From positions 233,082 to 297,081 of the forward strand of contig NZ_ML769306.1 in assembly GCF_009720385.1 (NCBI RefSeq): a DNA stretch of 64,000 bases, read 5' to 3'. The notes beneath the pieces were generated by a model. The model ran no database searches. It was not told where the DNA came from and saw only the letters and a program-made list of their open reading frames with translations. How positions within the stretch are numbered: the stretch's first letter is position 1; each line of letters opens with the position of its first letter. Position numbers and translations under genes: made by a program. Below, piece after piece: positions 24,083 through 32,249 of this stretch. This DNA comes from Catellatospora vulcania (GTDB lineage: Bacteria > Actinomycetota > Actinomycetes > Mycobacteriales > Micromonosporaceae).

Positions 24083-25834
24083 GTGGTCGCTTTGGTCCAT
24101 GCGGGAACCGTGCTCGCCGGACGGTACCGGCTTGAGCAGCGGGTCGGCAGCGGCGGCATGGGCGAGGTGTGGCGCGCCTTCGACGAGGTGCTGGGCCGCA
24201 CCGTCGCGGTCAAGTGCCTGCTGGACGGCCGGCCCGACGACCCGACCTTCGTCGACCGGTTCCGGGCCGAGGCCCGCATCATGGCCACGATCAGCCACCC
24301 CGGCGTGGTGGAGGTGCACGACTTCGGCGACGACCTGGCGGCGGGCGTGTACCTGGTCATGAAGTACATCGAGGGCGAGTCGCTGGCACACACGCTGGCC
24401 CGGGTCGGGCGGCTCAGCCCGGAGGCGACGATGCGGCTGGTCGCCGAGGCCGCCGAGGCGCTGCACGCGGCCCACGACAAGGGTGTGACCCACCGCGACA
24501 TCAAGCCCGGCAACCTGCTGCTGCGCACCGACGGCAGCACGCTGGTCACCGACTTCGGCATCGCCCGATCCGCCGGGGCGGCCGGGTTCACCACGACCGG
24601 ATCGCTGGTCGGCACCGCCGGATACATCTCGCCCGAGCGGGCGATGGGCCGGCCGGCCACCCCCGCCTCGGACATCTACGCGCTCGGCATCGTGGCATAC
24701 CGGTGCCTGGCCGGGCACATGCCGTTCACCGGGGACAGCGTGGTGGAGATCGCGCTGCGGCATGTCCAGGACGACCCCCCGCCGCTGCCGCCGGACGTGC
24801 CACCCGCCGTCCGGGCGGTCGTCGAAAGGGCGATGGCCAAGGACCCGGCGCTGCGCTGGCCCACCGGGGCCGCGCTCGCCGTCCAGGCCCGGCACGCGGC
24901 GGCGGACCCGCCTGCCCACCAGCCCACGGCGGCGGTTCCACCTGCGACGGCGTCGGCTCCGACCCGGCCGCAGGGCGTGGTGGCGGTGCCGACCCGCGAC
25001 CAGCCGGGTGCCGGCCCGCGCCGCGGCAGGCGGCTGCTCGTCCCTGTGCTCGTCGGCCTGGTCCTCGCGGCCGTCGCGACAGCCGGGATCGTCCTGAGCG
25101 ACCCCGCCGACTCGCCGTCGCAGAGCCTCCCGCCGAGCCCCGGCGCGGGCATCCCGAGCCCGGCCGCCGACGACGTGGCCGCGAGCCCGCCCGCGAGCCC
25201 GTCGACGAGTCCCGGCGCGGCCACCTCCGCGCCGGGTTCCGCCGTCCCGAGCCCGAAGCCCAACGCCGGGACCACGTCGCTCGCGCCGCCGAGGAACCTG
25301 ACGGCGACAGCGGTCGGCGCCGGTACGATCCGCCTGCGCTGGAAGGACACGTCGACCAGCGAGGTCGGCTTCACCGTCATCGACGGCAGCACGTCACGCG
25401 ACGTCGCCGCGAACACGACCACCTACGACTGGACCGGGCTGCAGCCCGCGACGCACACGTGCTTCAAGATCCGGGCGTACAACTCCGCCGGGGTCTCGGC
25501 CTACCACCCGGCCGCCGAAGGCGACTGGGTCTGCGCCACCACCTTGGACGGCTCGGGACCGGCCGCGCCCACCAACCTGCGCGCGACGACACCGAGCGCC
25601 GACACGATCCGCCTGCAGTGGAACGACAACTCGTCCGACGAGACGGGGTTCACCATCACCAACGGCAACACGTCGCGCAACGTCGGCGCGGACACCACGA
25701 CGTACGAGTGGGACGGCCTGGCCCCCGGCACGTACATGTGTTTCAAGGTCCGCGCATACCACTCCGGCGGCGTTTCGGGCTACGCCCCGGCCGCGGCCGG
25801 CGAATGGGTCTGCGTCACCACGCCGACGGCCTAG
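24083..25834 (+). CDS. Transmembrane Ser/Thr protein kinase with two extracellular FnIII domains
   Basis: 583 aa. PknB-type kinase domain (about 12-265): glycine loop VGSGGMGEVWRAFD, K44 in TVAVK, THRDIKPGN (D139), DFG at 157-159, activation loop SLVGTAGYISPERAMGRPA. Pro/Ala-rich juxtamembrane stretch, one transmembrane helix (about 318-339), a Ser/Pro-rich stalk, then two FnIII-like modules (about 400-485 and 493-580), each with a conserved cysteine pair (THTCFKIRAYN...WVCATT; YMCFKVRAYH...WVCVTT). FnIII domains replace the usual PASTA sensors, suggesting a different extracellular ligand. GTG at 24083 is used; a TTG nine nt later has the better spacing from GAAGG. Confidence 0.92.
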   Translation: MVALVHAGTVLAGRYRLEQRVGSGGMGEVWRAFDEVLGRTVAVKCLLDGRPDDPTFVDRFRAEARIMATISHPGVVEVHDFGDDLAAGVYLVMKYIEGESLAHTLARVGRLSPEATMRLVAEAAEALHAAHDKGVTHRDIKPGNLLLRTDGSTLVTDFGIARSAGAAGFTTTGSLVGTAGYISPERAMGRPATPASDIYALGIVAYRCLAGHMPFTGDSVVEIALRHVQDDPPPLPPDVPPAVRAVVERAMAKDPALRWPTGAALAVQARHAAADPPAHQPTAAVPPATASAPTRPQGVVAVPTRDQPGAGPRRGRRLLVPVLVGLVLAAVATAGIVLSDPADSPSQSLPPSPGAGIPSPAADDVAASPPASPSTSPGAATSAPGSAVPSPKPNAGTTSLAPPRNLTATAVGAGTIRLRWKDTSTSEVGFTVIDGSTSRDVAANTTTYDWTGLQPATHTCFKIRAYNSAGVSAYHPAAEGDWVCATTLDGSGPAAPTNLRATTPSADTIRLQWNDNSSDETGFTITNGNTSRNVGADTTTYEWDGLAPGTYMCFKVRAYHSGGVSGYAPAAAGEWVCVTTPTA

Positions 25835-25839
25835 CTCGG

Positions 25840-25887
25840 AAAGCGGGGCCGTGACCAGCTCGTACGAGCTGGTCACGGCCCCGCTTT
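25840..25887. terminator. Perfect 48-bp palindrome, bidirectional terminator
   Basis: Positions 25840-25887 are a perfect palindrome with 24-bp arms (first arm begins AAAGCGGGGCCGTGACCAGC) and flanking A and T runs on both sides, between the convergent kinase and PD40-protein genes. It would act as a terminator in both directions. Confidence 0.85.
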
Positions 25888-25912
25888 CACGCCGTCCGGA
25901 GCCGCGGGCCGG

Positions 25913-28330
25913 TCAGCTCGGTCCGAAGGAGACGGTCAGCGTGGGCTTGTTGGTGTTCTCCCGGCTGTGCAGGCGCTGCTCGTAGCCCACGGCGCCCTCG
26001 GCGGCGTCACGGATGAGCAGCCCGTGGTTGCCCGCGGAGTACAAGCCGGCGACCTGCGGGGTGACGGTCCACTCCGCCCAGCCCTTGACCGCGGGCGCGG
26101 TGGCGGGATCGCCGGTCGAGGCCGGCTGGTTGCGCCAGGTGACACCGGTCTCGGTCCACGGCCCGGCGAGCCGGACGGCCCGCAGGGTGCGTGTCCCGAC
26201 GACCGAGGACAGGTACAGGCGCAGTTTCGCGCTGGTGACCTTGCAGCCGGCCGGCAGGCTCGGCAGCGCGAAGTGCACGAGCGTACGCGCGTCGGCCTGG
26301 GCCTTGCTGCGGACCTTGAGGATCGCGTCCTTGCCGAAGTTCGTCGTGGACCAGCTCGTCGTGATCCACGTGTCGTAGTCGGCGGTCCTGGTCGCCGTGG
26401 CCGGGCAGGCGACCGTGCCGTTGACGGTCACCGACGCCTGGTCGTCCTCGGTGGGCACGCCGTTGCCGGGCGTCGAGTCCGCGTCGGGCTGGGCCGCGGC
26501 GGAGACCTGCGCGGTGTTCACCTTCTGCCCGGCGGTGGTGATCCGGCCGACGAGCTGGAGGCTCGCCGTCGCGCCGGCGGCCAGTCCGCCGACGGACCAC
26601 ACGCCGGTGGTCGCGGCGTAGGTCCCCTGGCCGGGGGCGGCGGACACGAAGGTCACACCCGACGGCAGCTGGTCGGTGACGGCCACGCCGGTCGCCGGGG
26701 CGGGTCCGGCGTTGGTGACGCGCACCGTGTACGTCACGTTCGAGCCGACCGGCACGGCGGTGGCGGACGCCGTCACCGTGACCGACAGGTCGATGGTCGG
26801 CGCCGGTGGCAGTCCCGCGCCCCAGTCGCGTACGTACACGTCGGCGTGGGCGTCGGAGTCCTCGGTGCTGAGGTTGTCCGCCACGGACTCGAAGGCGATC
26901 AGCTTGCCGTCGCCGGAGATCGACGGGTGCGTCGACCGGTCGTCGCCGCCCGCACCGCCGGCACCGCTCGCCCGGCTCACGAAGGCGGTGGTCTGGGCCT
27001 GCAGGTCCCGGACGAACACGTCCGGGCACGGCCGGTCGACGCCCTGCGCCGGGTCGTGGCAGTTGTCGAGGTCGCTGCCGCTGAGGTTCAGCGCGCGCGA
27101 GGTGAAGGCGACGTACCGCCCGTCGCCGGAGATCGACGGCTCGGTCGAGGCCAGCGCCGCCACCGCACCCGCGGCCCCGTCCGCCCTGCTGGCGAGGGTG
27201 GTCCGGCCGTCCTGCAGGTCCCGCACGTACACGCTGGGGGTGTCGAAGGTGTCGACATCGTCGGCGCTGAGGTTGTACGCGTCGGAGCTGAAGGCGACGT
27301 GGCGCCCGTCGGCGGAGATCGACGGGCAGAGCGAGGGCCCGCCGAACGCGATCGCGCCACCGGCGCCGTCGGCCCTGCTCGCGTAGCTCACTGTGCCGCT
27401 CTGCAGGTCGAGCACGACGACGTCGTGATAGCCGTTGTTGTCCTGCGGCGAGCGGAGCTCCTCGGTCTCGTAGGCGACGAACCGCCCGTTGCCGGAGATC
27501 ACCGCCGGGCAGGGCACGTTGCGGTCGATGGGCGGGGTGCCGTTGCCGATGTACACCGTGGCGCCCGCCGACAGGTCGCGCACGAAGAAGTTGGTGCAGG
27601 GGTGCGGATCACCGCCGAAGGTGGAGCACTCGTTCACGTCGAGGTCGCTGAGGTTCGCGGCGAGCGAGGTGAAGGCGACCCTGGTCCCGTCGGCGGAGAT
27701 GGACGGGGTGAAGGAGCCGCCGTCGGCCGCGGCGCCCTGCGCGCCGTCCGCCCTGCCGACGAATGTCGTCGTGCCGGACACGAGGTCGCGTACGAAGATG
27801 TTGGAGCAGGGTCCCTCGCCGTCGAACCACACTCCGGTGCAGATGTCGTTGTCCTGCGTGCTCAGGTTCGCCGCGGTCGACCGGAACGCCACGTGACGCC
27901 CATCGGCGGAGATCGACGGATCCGCGGACGGGCCGTCGGCAGCCGCTCCCGCGGCCCCGTCGGCCCGGCTGACGTAGCTCGTCTCGCCGGTCTGCAGATC
28001 CCGCACGAAGACGTTGGGCTGGCCGTTGTCGTCCTGATCGCTGAGGTTGTCGGCGTCGGAGACGAAGGCGACGAAGCGGCCGTTCGCGGAGATCGACGCC
28101 ATCGTGGAGTGGCCGTTGCCGGCCGCGCCGGCGGTGCCGTTCGCGCGGCTGGCGAGGATGGTGTCGTAGGCGGCCGCGTGCGCCGGTCCGGCCTGTATCG
28201 CGACGAGTGCCGCCGCCAGCACGGCCGCCAGGCCGGCTCGTGCCGGCAGCCGGTGCCGGATGACGGACGTCGGGTGTGGTCGTCTCCCGCGAGGCGCCCG
28301 ACACGCAGCCCCGGGTTTCGCAACTGACAT
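25913..28330 (-). CDS. Large secreted PD40-propeller/DUF11/DNRLRE protein
   Basis: 805 aa from ATG at 28330 (GGAG upstream); signal peptide ends near IQAGPAHAAA. About seven TolB/PD40-like repeats fill the first two thirds, each carrying variations of PSISADGRHVAF and VFVRDLQTG with SRADGA linkers, predicting a beta-propeller. Then a DUF11/CARDB-like Ig fold (VTVTASATAVPVGSNVTYTV, VTDQLPSGVTFVSAAPGQGT), and a C-terminal DNRLRE domain (TWITTSWSTTNFGKDAILKV, TETGVTWRNQPASTGDPAT). This is a surface or exported adhesion/scaffold architecture; no catalytic motif is evident. An AT-rich stretch (about 28400-28445) upstream probably holds the promoter. Confidence 0.85.
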   Translation of the reverse strand: MSVAKPGAACRAPRGRRPHPTSVIRHRLPARAGLAAVLAAALVAIQAGPAHAAAYDTILASRANGTAGAAGNGHSTMASISANGRFVAFVSDADNLSDQDDNGQPNVFVRDLQTGETSYVSRADGAAGAAADGPSADPSISADGRHVAFRSTAANLSTQDNDICTGVWFDGEGPCSNIFVRDLVSGTTTFVGRADGAQGAAADGGSFTPSISADGTRVAFTSLAANLSDLDVNECSTFGGDPHPCTNFFVRDLSAGATVYIGNGTPPIDRNVPCPAVISGNGRFVAYETEELRSPQDNNGYHDVVVLDLQSGTVSYASRADGAGGAIAFGGPSLCPSISADGRHVAFSSDAYNLSADDVDTFDTPSVYVRDLQDGRTTLASRADGAAGAVAALASTEPSISGDGRYVAFTSRALNLSGSDLDNCHDPAQGVDRPCPDVFVRDLQAQTTAFVSRASGAGGAGGDDRSTHPSISGDGKLIAFESVADNLSTEDSDAHADVYVRDWGAGLPPAPTIDLSVTVTASATAVPVGSNVTYTVRVTNAGPAPATGVAVTDQLPSGVTFVSAAPGQGTYAATTGVWSVGGLAAGATASLQLVGRITTAGQKVNTAQVSAAAQPDADSTPGNGVPTEDDQASVTVNGTVACPATATRTADYDTWITTSWSTTNFGKDAILKVRSKAQADARTLVHFALPSLPAGCKVTSAKLRLYLSSVVGTRTLRAVRLAGPWTETGVTWRNQPASTGDPATAPAVKGWAEWTVTPQVAGLYSAGNHGLLIRDAAEGAVGYEQRLHSRENTNKPTLTVSFGPS

Positions 28331-28628
28331 GGGCACGGCTCCGTTCAGCCCATGCGGCATCCACGCGCATGGACGGGTCTGGTCGAACATGCTCATGATC
28401 GGCATGTATATACGTACAGTAATGGACCGAATACCGTACGTTTCGGCGACACACCCGGTGCCCTGACCTGCCGATCAGCCGCAATCCGCACCGGTCGAGG
28501 CCACCCGGAGCGGCGCACCGTCCGCCGAGTCCGGAACACGTCTGCCGCTCCCCCGGCCGTGGGATGCGCTCACGGCACGGAGGTGCGAAGATGTCGTGAT
28601 CGTGCGCTCCGGCTAGCTGGGTGGTGAA
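28331..28628. other. Divergent intergenic region between PD40-protein and STAS genes
   Basis: Nearly 300 bp. The section 28400-28445 is strikingly AT-rich for this genome and contains ACGTAC and GTACGT in inverted orientation about 20 bp apart. Both divergent promoters should be here; I cannot place boxes with certainty. Confidence 0.4.
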
Positions 28629-28961
28629 GTGGTGCCGTTCCGTTTCAGCGCGGAGCCGCAGTCGGACTGCATCGTGCTGCGCCTGTTCGGCGACTGTGAC
28701 CTGTCCAGCCTGCCCGAGCTGCAGCAGGCGATCTCGTCCTCGCTCGCCGATGCGGCAGCCGTGCAGATCGATCTCTCCGCCGTCGGGTTCCTCGACTCCA
28801 GCGGCATCCATGCCATGGTCACCGGATACCGCCACGCCGAGCAGCACGGACGCGCGCTGTACGTCACCGGAGCCAGCGGCATGGTCTCGCACGTGCTGAA
28901 GCTGACCGGAGTGGCCGAACTGCTGGCCCCGCCGACCCCGGAGCACGGCCATGAGCACTGA
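28629..28961 (+). CDS. STAS-domain anti-sigma factor antagonist
   Basis: 110 aa. Classic SpoIIAA/RsbV fold: CIVLRLFGDCDLSSLPELQQ, VQIDLSAVGFLDSSGIHAMV, LKLTGVAELL. The D-S-S-G loop holds the serine that is phosphorylated by a partner HATPase kinase. The stop overlaps the start of the HATPase gene by 11 nt (28951-28961), so the pair is co-translated as in spoIIAA-spoIIAB and rsbV-rsbW operons. Confidence 0.92.
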   Translation: MVPFRFSAEPQSDCIVLRLFGDCDLSSLPELQQAISSSLADAAAVQIDLSAVGFLDSSGIHAMVTGYRHAEQHGRALYVTGASGMVSHVLKLTGVAELLAPPTPEHGHEH

Positions 28962-29355
28962 GCCGCCCGCCTTCGCCGCCGAGCCACAGCGCATCGCCTA
29001 CCGCGAGGCCGGCGACCTGGGGACGCTGCGCACCCACGTCACCTCGTACGCCGAACGGGCCGGCCTGCCCCCGTTCCGGTCCGGGCTGCTCGCGCTCGCC
29101 GTCAGCGAACTGGCCACCAACACCCTGATGTACACCGTCGGCGGCGGCACGATGGTGCTGTGGGCGGAGCCGGGTGCGATCGTGTGCGAGTTGCACGACC
29201 AGCGCCCCGTCGGCGGCCGGCCGGCGACCGCCCGGATGCCGGCGGCAGACGCTCCCAGCGGGCGCGGGCTGGCGATCGTGGACGAGGTCTGCGACGAGGT
29301 GCGCACCTACCGCACCGAGCAGGCGACCGTGGTCCAGGTGCGGATGCGGCTGTGA
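28951..29355 (+). CDS. RsbW/SpoIIAB-like anti-sigma factor (HATPase) protein
   Basis: 134 aa. GHKL ATPase with N-box ALAVSELATNTLMYTVGGG and G-box PSGRGLAIVDEVCDEV; N-terminal helix LRTHVTSYAERAGLPPFRSG. It should bind a sigma factor or equivalent and phosphorylate the STAS protein encoded just upstream (overlapping frames). The gene ends 15 bp from the convergent PAS-PP2C phosphatase gene. Confidence 0.88.
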   Translation: MSTEPPAFAAEPQRIAYREAGDLGTLRTHVTSYAERAGLPPFRSGLLALAVSELATNTLMYTVGGGTMVLWAEPGAIVCELHDQRPVGGRPATARMPAADAPSGRGLAIVDEVCDEVRTYRTEQATVVQVRMRL

Positions 29356-29370
29356 CCGTCGCCCGCCAGG

Positions 29371-30915
29371 TCAGCGCCCCACGCGGGCGGCCAGCACGCA
29401 GGTGTCGTCGTGCGGGTTCGACGGCGGCAGCAGCGTGGCCAGCGGTGGTGCGGCAGGGCCGCTGAGCACTGCCAGGGCCCGGCTCACCTCCTGCAGTGCC
29501 TGGTCGCTGTCGCCCTCGCGGCGTTCGACCAGGCCGTCGGTGTAGAGCAGCAGCACGTCCTGCGGCCGCAGCCGCACCCGTCCCAGCGGGTACTCGGCCT
29601 GTGCCGAGGCGCCCAGCAGCAGCCCGTCCAGCCAGGGCAGCGGCTGGGCCTTCCCGGCACTGCCGAGCAGCGGCAGGGGGTGACCGGCGCGGCCCCAGAC
29701 CAGCATGCCGTCCGCCGGGTCGTACACGGCGATGACGGCGGTGGCGGTGGTGTTCAGCTGCAGGCACAGCGTGTTCATGTGGCGCAGCAGCTGAGCGGGG
29801 TCGCCGATGCCGACCGAGGTCCACGCGGTCAGCGAGTAGCGCAGGTGGGCCATGGCGGTGGCCGCGGGCAGGCCGTGGCCGACCACGTCACCGACGGCCA
29901 GCAGCACCCGCCCTGCCGGCAGGGTGAGCGCGTGGTACCAGTCGCCGCCGACGCGGACCGAGTTCTCGGCCGGCAGGTAGCGCACCAGCGCCTGCACGCA
30001 GCCCAGCTCGACGACATCCTCGGGCACCGGCTGGATGATCTGCTGCAGCCGCCCGGCCAGCCGGTGCTCGGCCAGCGTGGTCAGCTCCTGGGTGTGCAGC
30101 TGCTCGCGGAGCCGGTGCATCGTGCTGCGGCTCGTCTCCCGGGCGGTGACGTCCTGCACGACGCCGTACACCTTCACCGGGTGGCCGGCCGGGTCGCGCG
30201 CGGTGTCGGCGACCAGCCGCAGGTGCTTGACCCCGTCCCCGATGCGCACGCGCAGGGTCAGGTCGGAGACGGTGCCGCTGTCGAGGATCTGCCAGGTCGT
30301 CTCCCGCAGCGGACGGTCCTCCTCGATGATCATTTCGGCTTGCGCGCGGCGGCTCAGCGGGCCGAGTGCCGGGTCGCGTTCGAAGATCCGGTACATGCCC
30401 GGCGACCACGTCGTCTCGCCGGTGGTCAGGTCGGTCTCGCCCCAGCCCAGGCCGCCCAGCGTCTCGGTCTGCTCCAGCCGCCGCAGGTCCTCGTCGAGCC
30501 GCTGCCAGTACACCAGCAGGCCGCCGCAGGCCCGGTGCACCGTGATGTCGAACAGCGACGTCGCGATGATGCCGGCCTGGTCGGCGGTGTACCTGAAGTC
30601 CGGCAGCCGGCCGGGCGTGCCGTCGGCCAGCACCTGGTGGTACAGCTGCCACAGCGGCTCCCCCACCAGCGTGGGGTACAGCTCGGCCATGGTGCGGCCG
30701 ACCCGGTCCTGCCCGCTGCGCCCGCCGACGTCGTCGGCGCGCGTGCCGACCGCCGCGATCCGGAAGTCGACCACCGTCGCCTCGGCGTCGACCACCGGAA
30801 GCAGCCAGCTGCAGCTGGCCGGAAGCCCGGACAGCAGCTCACGCACGAACGGCGTGGCCGCCTCGCCGGTGGGCATGCCCGAGGGCTCCGACGCCCGGCC
30901 TGCTGCCTCGATCAC
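29371..30915 (-). CDS. PAS-domain PP2C-type (SpoIIE/RsbU) phosphatase
   Basis: 514 aa from GTG at 30915, chosen because GGAGG lies five nt upstream. Two PAS-like sensor regions (about 15-140 and 150-265; second contains DLTTGETTWSPGMYRIFERD and VKVYGVVQDVTARE), a short coiled coil (MHRLREQLHTQELTTLAEHR), then the SpoIIE domain: SVRVGGDWYHALTL, GRVLLAVGDVVGHGLPAATA, VLLLYTDGLVERRE, NPHDDTCVLAARV, with the Mg/Mn aspartates. It dephosphorylates STAS antagonists in response to a PAS signal. It faces the STAS/HATPase pair and is divergent from a second STAS operon, so it may serve both. Confidence 0.93.
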   Translation of the reverse strand: MIEAAGRASEPSGMPTGEAATPFVRELLSGLPASCSWLLPVVDAEATVVDFRIAAVGTRADDVGGRSGQDRVGRTMAELYPTLVGEPLWQLYHQVLADGTPGRLPDFRYTADQAGIIATSLFDITVHRACGGLLVYWQRLDEDLRRLEQTETLGGLGWGETDLTTGETTWSPGMYRIFERDPALGPLSRRAQAEMIIEEDRPLRETTWQILDSGTVSDLTLRVRIGDGVKHLRLVADTARDPAGHPVKVYGVVQDVTARETSRSTMHRLREQLHTQELTTLAEHRLAGRLQQIIQPVPEDVVELGCVQALVRYLPAENSVRVGGDWYHALTLPAGRVLLAVGDVVGHGLPAATAMAHLRYSLTAWTSVGIGDPAQLLRHMNTLCLQLNTTATAVIAVYDPADGMLVWGRAGHPLPLLGSAGKAQPLPWLDGLLLGASAQAEYPLGRVRLRPQDVLLLYTDGLVERREGDSDQALQEVSRALAVLSGPAAPPLATLLPPSNPHDDTCVLAARVGR

Positions 30916-31094
30916 GCTGCCTCCTCCACCACGCCCTCGGCACATGAGCCTAGTGGTGCGGGCGGGGCATGGCACTCGCCGAGAAGTGGGGCTCGCACAA
31001 GTTGTTTCCTGCCAACAGATGCGGTGTGGCGCGTCATACTTGACGATGATCATCTTTTCTTGCGCTCATCGCAGGTCTGTGCGAATCTCGTCGA

Positions 31095-31418
31095 GTGAGT
31101 ACGCGCAGGGTTACCGCAGACGTGAAGGCAGTGCTGGCAGCTGTGCCGAACCCGTCCGCGGCGTCCAGCAGCGATGCGGTGCTGGCGGCGCTGGCGGACG
31201 CGCATGCCCGGCGCGTGCAGGCTGAGGAAGAGATCCGGCTGCTGCTCGCCTACGGCCGCCAGTTCGTGTACCCGCACCCGTACACGTTCGGTGAACTGGC
31301 GTCGGCGTCGGGGATGTCGGTGTCGGGAGTACGCACCGCATTCGGCCAGCAGGACATCGACAAGGTCGCAGTGGCGACCGGCCTGGAGCCGGTGCCCTCG
31401 GAGGGGGAGGAAAGTTGA
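31095..31418 (+). CDS. Small helix-turn-helix protein
   Basis: 107 aa from GTG at 31095. C-terminal half PYTFGELASASGMSVSGVRT, AFGQQDIDKVAVATG looks like a helix-turn-helix of the short actinobacterial type; N-terminal half is a helical Ala-rich arm. It is divergent from the PAS-PP2C gene (179 bp between starts) and its stop (31416-31418) is one nucleotide from the start of the next STAS gene, so the two are coupled. Likely a DNA-binding regulator of the signalling cassette; the family is not certain. Confidence 0.65.
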   Translation: MSTRRVTADVKAVLAAVPNPSAASSSDAVLAALADAHARRVQAEEEIRLLLAYGRQFVYPHPYTFGELASASGMSVSGVRTAFGQQDIDKVAVATGLEPVPSEGEES

Positions 31419-31419
31419 C

Positions 31420-31824
31420 GTGGAGACATCCGGCGTCGACTTGACCGGCAACGACCCGAGCGAAGCGGTCGTGGCCGTGTCCGGCGAAATCGACCTGGCA
31501 GTCCGCGACGACCTGCTCGACACTCTTCATACGGCGATCCGCAGCGCAGGAGTCGCCAGGGTCGTCGTCGACCTCAGCCAGGTCTCGTTCATGGACTCGA
31601 CGGGTCTGCATGTCCTGATCGCCGCCCGCGAACGGGCACACCGTTCGGGCGTCGGCTTCCGCGTCGCCGGGGCTACCGGGATCGTCCGCCGAGTGCTGGC
31701 GGTCACCGGTGTGCTGGATCTGCTGACCGGCGAGACCGACGCGGACTCGGACGAGCCGACGGCGGGAACCCCCGGCAACGCGACACCCCCGGCAACGGAC
31801 GACACCTTCCTCCATCGCAACTGA
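31420..31824 (+). CDS. Second STAS-domain anti-sigma factor antagonist
   Basis: 134 aa from GTG at 31420; GGAGG of the preceding gene serves as ribosome site. AVVAVSGEIDLAVRDDLLDT, VVVDLSQVSFMDSTGLHVLI, VRRVLAVTGVLDLLTG; the D-S-T-G loop is the phosphorylation site. A disordered Asp/Pro/Thr tail of about 30 residues follows. Encoded one base after the HTH gene, it forms with the PAS phosphatase and upstream STAS/HATPase pair a partner-switching module. Confidence 0.9.
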   Translation: METSGVDLTGNDPSEAVVAVSGEIDLAVRDDLLDTLHTAIRSAGVARVVVDLSQVSFMDSTGLHVLIAARERAHRSGVGFRVAGATGIVRRVLAVTGVLDLLTGETDADSDEPTAGTPGNATPPATDDTFLHRN

Positions 31825-31912
31825 GCACGCTGTTGACGGCCGCGGCGACGCCGCCGATCGATGCTTGCGGGCCGGATACCGGTGACGGCGTGCCGTGGCG
31901 TTGCCATCGCGG

Positions 31913-32031
31913 CTAGGTCCGCAGCAGCGCGTCCCGCACCAGGTCCCGGCCCGATGTGGACCATCCGCCAGCAGCCGGGCCAGGCGGACCGGCGCTGGGC
32001 CGCACGCTAGGAAGAACTCTTCGAAGCTCAT
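31913..32031 (-). pseudogene. Decayed SigE-family ECF sigma factor (N-terminal fragment)
   Basis: From ATG at 32031 the minus strand reads MSFEEFFLACGPAPVRLARL then LADGPHR; shifting frame it continues as SGRDLVRDALLRT and stops at 31913. This matches the first 40 or so residues of SigE-family sigma-70 factors (M-S-F-E-E-F-F ... RLAxLLTGDRHRAEDLVQDALLR). The frameshift and the missing rest of the protein mark it as a remnant. Confidence 0.6.
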
Positions 32032-32144
32032 GCCCTCTGCCACACCAGGTATGAGTCCGCGAGGCGCCTCAACTGTCGACGGGCCCGCCAAGTTCGGCCG
32101 CGCAACCAAGCCGGGCGACGGCCACGTCGGACTCGAAGATAATC

Positions 32145-32215
32145 GCCGGATTGCAAAACTTTCTTGCAAGACATCTTCATCGATACATCGAAATGCTATA
32201 TGTTCAGTCGCTCCA
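32145..32215 (+). promoter_or_regulatory. Candidate promoter/operator region of the amidase gene
   Basis: An AT-rich island contains two TTGCAA motifs 13 bp apart (about 32150-32168), a quasi-palindrome around CATCGATACATCG (about 32178-32190) and a TATATG -10-like box (about 32197-32202) some 50 bp before the start at 32250. The box assignment is tentative. Confidence 0.4.
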
Positions 32216-32249
32216 GGTCTCCTCGTTCCCCCACCCGAGAGGCGCACAC

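Larger units (their letters stand above)
31825..32249. other. Intergenic region with sigma-factor remnant and amidase promoter
   Basis: 425 bp. The minus strand holds the broken SigE-family fragment (31913-32031). The last 100 bp are AT-rich and carry the putative promoter of the amidase. The remainder shows nothing recognisable. Confidence 0.5.
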
